The translations under genes and the position numbers were made by a program. Positions 6,357 to 11,691 of a stretch of DNA of 11,691 nucleotides are shown here, in pieces (the first letter of the stretch is position 1; every line of letters begins with the position of its first letter). The DNA is from Flavobacteriaceae bacterium (GTDB lineage Bacteria; Bacteroidota; Bacteroidia; Flavobacteriales; Flavobacteriaceae), in contig JABSPN010000052.1 of assembly GCA_013214425.1 (NCBI GenBank), positions 1 to 11,691 of the forward strand, given 5' to 3'. Below the pieces are notes generated by a model. That model ran no database searches and was not told the DNA's origin. It saw nothing but the letters and a program-made list of their open reading frames with translations.

Positions 6357-7214
6357 TTAATGTTTGCTGTGTTTTTTATTTCCGAATAGTTCAACAATGA
6401 TTTCAATAAACTTTTGGTTCCAAATGCTATAGTCGTGCCCCCCTGTGTATTCATTGATAAATACATGTAAACCTAACTCTTTGAATTTCGATCTCAAATA
6501 ATCTGCATCTTCTTTAAGAAATAGAGGCTCTTCGCTCCCATATTCTAAATAGAGACTAGGATATTCCACATTCTCATACCAAATTTTCGATTGAATACGA
6601 CCACCAAATATTGAAAAACATAAATACGTTCCAATTGTATTGGGTTTTTTATTGAACAGACTCATTCCAAAACCTGCACCATTCGAAACACCAAAGAAAT
6701 ATCGATCATTTTTTGATGGATTTTGATTTAGCTCATCTTCTACCGTTGGTATTAACTCATCATGAAAGTAGTTCAAATGGTTTTTGAATCTGGCGGAAAG
6801 TTCGGGGTTGCGATGGTATTCATTTTCCACGTATTCAAAATATCGATAATCCAAATAAAATTTATCTCGATTCTCATCGGTGTAACTGCTATCAGCAATT
6901 TTTGGATTTGAAAAACTTTCTATGAGGAGTAGTGGGGTAATTGCCTTATTGTCAATTAATGAATCTAGGGTTCTTTTGTAAAAATTATTCTCTGTAATGT
7001 TATTTCCATCTGTAGCGAAGATGATGGGATATTTTTTGTCTTTTGAAAATCCTTTGGGCATATAAATATTATGCTTGCGATATTCCCTTAAGTGATTGCT
7101 GTAAATTGAATCTGTGAAATATTTAGATTCCGAATTTGATGTTGATTTTTCAGACTGACATGAACCAAAAGTTAATCCGATAATTACAATTATGAATACT
7201 CCGATTTTTTCCAT
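6357..7214 (-). CDS. Esterase-D-like alpha/beta hydrolase lipoprotein
   Basis: The 285-aa product has a hydrophobic leader ending LTFGSCQS, so Cys19 is a probable lipidation site and the protein is probably membrane-anchored outside the cytoplasm. The body matches the esterase-D/putative esterase family (PF00756 type). YPIIFATDGNN (62-72) holds the oxyanion loop, GVSNG at 175-179 gives nucleophile Ser177, acidic residues in YGSEEP (225-230) are candidates for the third member, and GGHDYSIW at 258-265 gives His260. Members hydrolyse carboxylic esters, including feruloyl, acetyl and siderophore esters; the substrate here cannot be deduced. The gene converges with the surface-protein gene across a 123-bp gap. 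Its upstream region holds TAGGTTAG with TTGG 18 bp further out. Length is normal for the family. Confidence 0.82.
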   Translation of the reverse strand: MEKIGVFIIVIIGLTFGSCQSEKSTSNSESKYFTDSIYSNHLREYRKHNIYMPKGFSKDKKYPIIFATDGNNITENNFYKRTLDSLIDNKAITPLLLIESFSNPKIADSSYTDENRDKFYLDYRYFEYVENEYHRNPELSARFKNHLNYFHDELIPTVEDELNQNPSKNDRYFFGVSNGAGFGMSLFNKKPNTIGTYLCFSIFGGRIQSKIWYENVEYPSLYLEYGSEEPLFLKEDADYLRSKFKELGLHVFINEYTGGHDYSIWNQKFIEIIVELFGNKKHSKH

Positions 7215-7237
7215 CGATTTGTTTGTTTACTTTCCGT

Positions 7238-7267
7238 CTAACCTAAAAACCAGTCAGTAATTTCCAA
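7238..7267 (-). promoter_or_regulatory. Possible promoter of the esterase gene
   Basis: Read on the minus strand, TTGG (7267-7264) is followed after 18 bp by TAGGTTAG (7245-7238). The latter is one base off the Bacteroidota -7 consensus TAnnTTTG. It lies 23 bp before the ATG. This is a weak match in AT-rich DNA. Confidence 0.25.
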
Positions 7268-7411
7268 GTGTTTACGATTTGTTCAAATTTATCATTTTTG
7301 TCTCCTTTTCACAAGCTATTTTGCATTACAAAAGGATTCAATGAGAACTCTAGGAATAGATACTTTACCTTTTAAATCTATTCGAGAAGTTCTTATGTGT
7401 GGATTTGTACC

Positions 7412-7472
7412 TAACGGTTTGCATAAATGACTTGCGAGCACATAGAGCGGATGACCATTTTATAATTTGTTC
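7412..7472. repeat. Compact fold-back element D
   Basis: The left edge TAACGGTTTGCATAAATG resembles the ACAACGGTTTGTGTATGA edge of the long elements. CATAAATG (7422-7429) can pair with CATTTTAT (7456-7463) with one bulged base, and AACGG with the outer TTGTT. The right part TTTTATAATTTGTT resembles the TTTTATACACGTTGTT end of element B. The element sits between the esterase promoter region and the 3' end of the Ere-like gene. Family membership is inferred from partial matches. Confidence 0.45.
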
Positions 7473-7485
7473 CACATAGTTTTCA

Positions 7486-8781
7486 CTATTCTGTTTCTGG
7501 TTTTATATACTTATTTTCGGGGTAGATTTTTATAAAGAAATTTCTATCTAATCTTGGTCTTTTCATTTCTCGATTAAATATTACAGCATCCATGACTTCA
7601 TCAATATCATTTTTCATGTAAAAATTCCCCAATGGCCTTGACTTGTAGCCATCCAAATTCAAGTTGTAAAGAGGTAGCAGAAAGTTATCGTATTTGGACT
7701 TACCCAACATAAATTCCAATGTACCTTCTTTTGGGATTTTGATTTTGCCTCTGCTAAACAACCCATATTCTCCCTTGTAAGCCGTAAAGCCGATGGTATA
7801 CACTTTGTCTTGAAATTTACTTTTGATATATCCACCCATCATTGGTTGTTTTTTGTAGTAGTTGCCCCCTGAAAGTTGAATAAAAGGGCTTTTCATTCTT
7901 ACTATTTCAGAATTATACAAAAAATGACTTGTTGCGCCCCAACAAATTATTTTGCTATCTGGGTATTTTTCTCTTATCCATATCAAGTTTTCTGCCATTT
8001 GTTTATCTCTGAAATCTGTTTTCAATGATACATCTGATAGGTATGAATGTGTGCTTTTTAAAGTTTGAGTCCAGAACTCAGACTTGTGGTTTTCTTTTGT
8101 TTCTTTTATTTCGGATACTAGCTTTAGGAGGAAGTTTAAACATTGTTGAGGCTTATTCTTTTTAAATTCCTTAAAATCGAATGTTGTTAGTAGACGTATA
8201 TTTTCAGAAAAATGTTCCCATTCTTTTGTTTCTAAAATTGATGGCTTTGTCTCTCTCAAGTAGTCTGAGAGGTCTCTTATAAAATAATTTTCTGAGTATT
8301 TGCCTGTTAATTGACTGTCAAAACCGAGTAATTTGAGAGGTTTGTCTGAGTTCTTGACTTTTTCTATATAATCGGAGAGGGGTATCAAATTTTTTGTTGC
8401 AGACCATATGCTAAAAATACTTTTTCCTATTGCATCTCTTACATTTTCTCCTTCCTTTATTTTTTGCCATGCTTTGCTACAATCATAAAAACCACTTTCA
8501 AAAACCAATAAGTCGAAATCTAATTCTTGGTGTAGGTATTTTATTAGCTTAATTTTTGTTTCATAAGTAGTAGCCTCTCCGTGTGATTGTTCCCCCAACA
8601 TTACAATTTCAACGCCCTTCAATATGGGGATTAATTCAGAATAATTATTAAAGTTCTCGTTTGTATTATGAACTTCTCCGAGATTCACAATAGAATTGTC
8701 GATTACATTATAATCAATAATTTGAGATTTCGCCCAATTAATAATGAACAGGATTGATATGATTGTGAATGTTTTTTTCAT
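7486..8781 (-). CDS. Erythromycin-esterase-family protein, secreted
   Basis: This 431-aa protein has a signal peptide (about 1-19, ending AKS) followed by a full erythromycin-esterase-like domain. The family landmarks are present in order: LGEQSHGEATTYETK at 62-76 with the putative catalytic His67, LLVFESG at 91-97 with Glu95, LLGFDSQ at 151-157, RDKQMAENLIWI at 258-269, and CWGATSHF at 280-287 with His286. Ere enzymes open the macrolide lactone ring, but most Bacteroidota homologues are of unknown substrate, and this one is too distant to be called a resistance gene. Export to the periplasm or outside is predicted, unlike the cytoplasmic EreA and EreB. It is divergent from the 339-aa gene over a 97-bp gap and is bounded downstream by fold-back element D. 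Confidence 0.82.
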   Translation of the reverse strand: MKKTFTIISILFIINWAKSQIIDYNVIDNSIVNLGEVHNTNENFNNYSELIPILKGVEIVMLGEQSHGEATTYETKIKLIKYLHQELDFDLLVFESGFYDCSKAWQKIKEGENVRDAIGKSIFSIWSATKNLIPLSDYIEKVKNSDKPLKLLGFDSQLTGKYSENYFIRDLSDYLRETKPSILETKEWEHFSENIRLLTTFDFKEFKKNKPQQCLNFLLKLVSEIKETKENHKSEFWTQTLKSTHSYLSDVSLKTDFRDKQMAENLIWIREKYPDSKIICWGATSHFLYNSEIVRMKSPFIQLSGGNYYKKQPMMGGYIKSKFQDKVYTIGFTAYKGEYGLFSRGKIKIPKEGTLEFMLGKSKYDNFLLPLYNLNLDGYKSRPLGNFYMKNDIDEVMDAVIFNREMKRPRLDRNFFIKIYPENKYIKPETE

Positions 8782-8856
8782 TTTAATTATAAACTAGTTA
8801 ACTAAGTGAAACAGAGAGTTCACTCATTTTGACTTTCAAAAATTCATCTGAAAGAA

Positions 8857-8864
8857 TAGTTTTG
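8857..8864 (+). promoter_or_regulatory. Candidate -7 box for the 339-aa gene
   Basis: TAGTTTTG matches the Bacteroidota -7 consensus TAnnTTTG exactly and lies 14 bp before the proposed TTG start. The nearest upstream TTTTG (8827-8831) is 25 bp away, longer than the usual 19-21 bp spacing, so the -33 half is weak. Confidence 0.35.
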
Positions 8865-8878
8865 AGAATAAATGAATT

Positions 8879-9898
8879 TTGAACAATCTAAACAAAATCG
8901 AATTGAATAAAAATATCTTTACCATCATAATTCTTATTTTCAGCCTAACATTGAATAGTCATACTGTTAATTTCGGAAAATTTCCATCAGAAAAGAATGG
9001 ACAGGAATCAATAGCTACTTCAGACTTACCAAAATCATTAGACTGGGAAAACCTGAAAATATACAGTAACTCAAATGAAGGACATTATGCATATGAACGA
9101 AAAGACAGTTTACTTATCCAGTATGAATATGTCCAACAAGGTCATATCGAAGATTTTGAATTGACAAGTTTCAATGGTAAAGTTTTGGAATATCACAGTC
9201 AAATATCAAACACTTCTAAGGAAACGAATACGAATTATTTTGATAAAGATGCTTGGTTAGAATATGCCCATACATGTTTGCCAAACCTACCTGAACCTTT
9301 AAAATTAATCATCGATAAACCAAAAGATGTTTTAAAAGCATATTACGAATTAATTGGTGTGGGTACTAGAGACGAATATGGTTGGATTTGTGAATACTCA
9401 ACTGTAGGAATGGCAACTCAAAGAAGACAAGCTACTATTACATTGATTAAAAATCAACGCAGAGACTTTTTAGAGCAAATAGTTGATTTTCATAATGTTA
9501 AATTTCAATTATACGCAACTGAAGCTTTGATTTATGATTACTTACAAAAGAAAAAATATATCGAGGAAAATCTAAAAAAAGAGCTTAGCCTATTGAAAAA
9601 GGAACTTGATAGCTTAAACTCTAAAAAGATAACTGATTGGCGAATTGAATCACTTAATAACCAAATCTCGGACAATAAAGAATATACTGAACAACTTAAA
9701 AAGGAGCTTTTGAGTCAAAGTGATTGGGAAAGAATTCATGCTTTGAGAGATCGTAATCAAGAAGTGAAAATTTGTAGGAGCAGAAAAGACTCATATAAAA
9801 TTTACACAAATACAACTACCGAATTATTAAGCGAAAGTGAGATATCAGTAATACTAAATAGGTATTCGGAATTGGAAAAATTAGGATACTTTCGCTAA
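8879..9898 (+). CDS. Unrecognised secreted protein with coiled coil
   Basis: I do not recognise this 339-aa family. Residues 12-27 (NIFTIIILIFSLTLNS) form a hydrophobic segment suitable for a signal peptide, placing the rest outside the cytoplasm. The central part (about 50-200) is mixed alpha/beta with aromatic-rich stretches such as WENLKIYSNSNEGHY. Residues about 222-280 are Lys/Glu/Leu-rich and heptad-like (EENLKKELSLLKKELDSL), predicting a coiled coil and so probable oligomerisation. The start is unusual: TTG at 8879 is the only usable initiator, because an in-frame TGA lies at 8873 and no in-frame ATG precedes the signal segment. The ATG at 8872 is in another frame and stops after 12 codons. 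The gene diverges from the Ere-like gene and is followed after 10 bp by fold-back element B. Confidence 0.7.
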   Translation: MNNLNKIELNKNIFTIIILIFSLTLNSHTVNFGKFPSEKNGQESIATSDLPKSLDWENLKIYSNSNEGHYAYERKDSLLIQYEYVQQGHIEDFELTSFNGKVLEYHSQISNTSKETNTNYFDKDAWLEYAHTCLPNLPEPLKLIIDKPKDVLKAYYELIGVGTRDEYGWICEYSTVGMATQRRQATITLIKNQRRDFLEQIVDFHNVKFQLYATEALIYDYLQKKKYIEENLKKELSLLKKELDSLNSKKITDWRIESLNNQISDNKEYTEQLKKELLSQSDWERIHALRDRNQEVKICRSRKDSYKIYTNTTTELLSESEISVILNRYSELEKLGYFR

Positions 9899-9908
9899 AA
9901 ATACGTGT

Positions 9909-10152
9909 GGTAACAACGTGTATAAAACATAGCTAATAAAGGCTAAACCGAAAGGTTTATGTATATTTAGAAAGTCCGCCAAATTTTTAATTTTCTCACT
10001 TCAACTTTATTTAATTTAGAGGTGTTCGTGATTTGAAAATTGGCTTTTAGAATAGAAAAATTAAAAACAAAATATAAAAATTCGGCTCTGTGTTAATCCG
10101 AAATTTAGTGTCTTTTTGTACGCTACGTTTCATACACAAACCGTTGTGCGCA
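9909..10152 (-). repeat. Fold-back element B, about 245 bp, with terminal inverted repeats
   Basis: The ends TAACAACGTGTATAAAAC (from 9911) and GCTACGTTTCATACACAAAC (from 10122), continuing to CCGTTGTGCGC, are imperfect inverted repeats. The inner box GTATAAAACATAGC matches GTATGAAACGTAGC of the other arm at 12 of 14 positions. On the minus strand it contains the same ATTTGGCGGA core as element A (9975-9984), in the same relative position. It also carries ACAACGGTTTGTGTATGA (10147-10130), identical to element F. It fills almost the whole gap between the 339-aa and 129-aa genes; no ORF is seen in it. Confidence 0.78.
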
Positions 10153-10197
10153 ATTAGACCCAACCAAAATGAAATATGAATATCTAAATAAAAAAAC

Positions 10198-10587
10198 ATG
10201 AAAGAATTAAAAATTATTGGAATCATATTCTTAGTGGGAATATGCTTTTCTTACAATGATGGTGACGAATTGACTCAAGAAAAAGAAGAGAAATATTTAA
10301 ATCAACTATTTTCTGAAATTAAAAATTTAGCTACCAGCGAAAACTGTAGTGATTCAACAGAATGGACTTTTACAAGTTACGGACATAAATCTTGTGGAGG
10401 TCCGATTGGTTTTATAGCTTATTCAACAAATATTGATACAGACCTATTTCTTAAAAAAATTGCAGAACATAGAACTGCACAACGAGAATTTAATATGAAA
10501 TGGGGAATAGTAAGTGCCTGTTCTGTTCTATATCCCCCAAGTGGCGTAGTGTGTGAAAATGGGAGGCCATTTTTTAAATACTACTAA
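10198..10587 (+). CDS. Small secreted protein with four conserved-looking Cys
   Basis: The 129-aa product has a short signal peptide (about 1-19) and a compact domain. The central pattern is WTFTSYGHKSCGGPIGFIAYS (residues 56-76), then FLKKIAEHRTAQREFN, WGIVSACSV and VVCENGRP. Cys50, Cys66, Cys108 and Cys119 of the mature part could form two disulphides. I have an impression of similar small proteins (with SKACGGP, YS and N-x-x-x-G-x-x-S-x-C patterns) in Bacteroidota, but they have no family name or function that I can state. Start is ATG without Shine-Dalgarno. The gene stands alone between element B (ends 46 bp before the start) and a small hairpin element 10 bp after the stop. Confidence 0.75.
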   Translation: MKELKIIGIIFLVGICFSYNDGDELTQEKEEKYLNQLFSEIKNLATSENCSDSTEWTFTSYGHKSCGGPIGFIAYSTNIDTDLFLKKIAEHRTAQREFNMKWGIVSACSVLYPPSGVVCENGRPFFKYY

Positions 10588-10594
10588 AACTACA

Positions 10595-10617
10595 CACAAC
10601 AAAGGTAACCGTTGTTA
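10595..10617. repeat. Compact fold-back element E and likely terminator between convergent genes
   Basis: AACAA (10598-10602) pairs with TTGTT (10612-10616) and GG with CC inside it, with a TAA loop and one A/G mismatch. The reverse complement begins GCTAACAACGGTT, the outer box of the long elements. It occupies the 40-bp gap between two convergent genes. On the plus strand T-rich sequence follows from 10625, so it may also end transcription of the 129-aa gene. Confidence 0.5.
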
Positions 10618-10627
10618 GCAAACGTTT

Positions 10628-11566
10628 TTATTTATTAATTGGTGCTTTTTTACAATCTTCCCAACGATAAGATTTTTTCACTCCGTTTTCCATATAAGTC
10701 ACAGTTGTTCCATCATAAGGACAGAATTCAAATGGTACTGTCTTTCCGTCTTTCCAGATGACAGCTTCTTGACTGTAGGTTTCAGGATTAAATTTCATTT
10801 GTATTAAATTGTCAGGTGTTGATTCGTCAAATACTATTTGGTTTTCACTGTCAAAAATTGTGAATCCACTTTCTGAAACAAATAAATAATCAATGTTTTT
10901 TCCTGGTGTTTCTTGCCAGTAAATTATTTCCTTAAGTTTTTTACTCTCATTTGTGAAAGGCATTCCTGTTGTCAGTTCTTTTCTTGCTAAAACTCCGTCT
11001 GGCTTGTAATATTTTATTACAACAGTATCTGTTTCTTCAGAAAAAGTAAATGAATGATGAGGCTTGTTTTGAAAACCAAATTTTTTCCAAGTTCCAAATG
11101 GTTTTCTGTTTTTAAAAGCACCAGTTTGTCTAACATTCCCATTTTCATTATAAACCTTAAATTCAGAATCTGTCAATGAAGCCTTGAACTTGATATGCGA
11201 TTCATCATATTTATTTCTCATCACTTTTATGGAATCAGGAAGTTCTTTGTCAACTTGATTTGACATCATAAGTTTTAACATTATGTCATTATAATTCCCT
11301 TTTTTTGGTAGACGCTGTATTAGTCCAAAATCAGCCTCATTTAATTCGCTTTCATTCTTTGAGTTGAAAAGTCCTATTTTGGCTAAATAATTTGTCGAAT
11401 CTAATTCGACTGCTTTGGTGAATTTTGATTTAGCGTCAGTCCTATCTCCATCAAAGTAAGATTTCCATCCCTCAATTTCAATTAGATGACTTTTTTCCAA
11501 ATCCTGATTTTGCCCATAGGATATTTGAATTAAAATCAGAAGTAATATTGTCAATCGAAATTTCAT
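10628..11566 (-). CDS. Secreted TPR plus MORN-like repeat protein
   Basis: The 312-aa product has a signal peptide (about 1-18, ending SYG). A TPR-like helical pair follows at about 32-68 (GWKSYFDGDRTDAKSKFTKAVEL then DSTNYLAKIGLF). The middle has beta-hairpin repeats of the MORN-variant/YwqK type: FKVYNENGNVRQTGAFKNRK-P-FGTWKKF at 136-163 and IKYYKPDGVLARKELTTGMPF at 184-204. A mainly beta C-terminal part ends with YMENGVKKSYRWEDC (291-305). Such proteins in Bacteroidota are usually unassigned; the repeats suggest a peptide- or surface-binding scaffold. Although YwqK-type proteins are often labelled antitoxins, nothing next to this gene looks like a toxin. It is transcribed towards element E and starts just beyond the hairpin element at the window's right edge. 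Confidence 0.75.
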   Translation of the reverse strand: MKFRLTILLLILIQISYGQNQDLEKSHLIEIEGWKSYFDGDRTDAKSKFTKAVELDSTNYLAKIGLFNSKNESELNEADFGLIQRLPKKGNYNDIMLKLMMSNQVDKELPDSIKVMRNKYDESHIKFKASLTDSEFKVYNENGNVRQTGAFKNRKPFGTWKKFGFQNKPHHSFTFSEETDTVVIKYYKPDGVLARKELTTGMPFTNESKKLKEIIYWQETPGKNIDYLFVSESGFTIFDSENQIVFDESTPDNLIQMKFNPETYSQEAVIWKDGKTVPFEFCPYDGTTVTYMENGVKKSYRWEDCKKAPINK

Positions 11567-11576
11567 TTTTCAAATG

Positions 11577-11650
11577 TTTGCTAATGTCTCTTGTATGGTG
11601 CGTTTGCATCCCGCAGGGTGCATATGCATTATACATAGTGTTGTTAAATC
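11577..11650 (+). repeat. Fold-back element C with a 20-bp hairpin
   Basis: TGTATGGTGCGTTTGCATCC (11592-11611) pairs with 11616-11635 around a CGCA loop. All 20 positions pair except one T/T, with four G/T wobbles. The left arm TTGTATGGTGCGT resembles TGTGTATGAAACGT of the long elements, and the right flank TTATACATAGTGTTGTT resembles the right end of element A. It lies upstream of the TPR/MORN gene. Confidence 0.65.
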
Positions 11651-11691
11651 GTTTTTTTTATTCAATTTCGTTTCTAATTTCATTCCCCCAG

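Noticed and set aside
10628..11566. Possible toxin-antitoxin role suggested by the YwqK/MORN-like repeats
   Set aside because: The protein is secreted, has an added TPR part, and no adjacent gene resembles a toxin.

Overview
The window looks like an accessory stretch of a low-GC Bacteroidota chromosome, most likely class Flavobacteriia. The evidence is AT-rich DNA, start codons without Shine-Dalgarno sequences, the family mix (DUF4386, DUF6326, secreted 'VGIGTTNPEG' surface proteins, an Ere-type esterase) and short Flavobacteriia-style intergenic repeats. No tRNA, rRNA, CRISPR array or recognisable integrase was seen.

Layout: (1) 1-323, the 3' end of an IS1182-type insertion sequence: transposase C-terminus, a hairpin, and a 38-bp end that recurs exactly at 3178-3215. 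(2) 380-1500, a translationally coupled minus-strand pair of membrane proteins (DUF6326 then DUF4386). (3) 1724-2929, a COG0523/CobW-type GTPase on the minus strand whose usual Cys-rich metal motif is degenerate. (4) 2930-4166, a gene-poor 1.2-kb junk zone with two fold-back repeats, the second 38-bp IS end, a strong terminator and a decayed IS6-family transposase with its terminal repeat. (5) 4167-6233, a 688-aa secreted surface or tail-fibre-like protein carrying a peptidase S74-like Ser/Lys dyad. (6) 6357-7214, an esterase-D-like lipoprotein. (7) 7486-8781, a secreted erythromycin-esterase-family protein, divergent from a 339-aa coiled-coil protein of unknown function (8879-9898). (8) 10198-10587, a small secreted Cys-containing protein. 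(9) 10628-11566, a secreted TPR plus MORN-like protein.

The most interesting structure lies between the genes. A family of diverged fold-back elements occurs at 1640-1690, 2958-3132, 3421-3552, 7412-7472, 9909-10152, 10595-10617 and about 11577-11650. The long copies have imperfect terminal inverted repeats with an outer box ACAACG and an inner box close to GTATRARACRTAGC. Two copies share an identical 18-mer in opposite orientation. The elements separate the accessory genes into units of one or two ORFs, most clearly at 10153-10590 and 10620-11577. This resembles a gene-cassette array with foldable recombination sites, although no recombinase is present here. A MITE-like or structured-RNA explanation is equally open.

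The proteins do not form an obvious pathway. Most are exported or membrane proteins, typical of independently acquired accessory genes.
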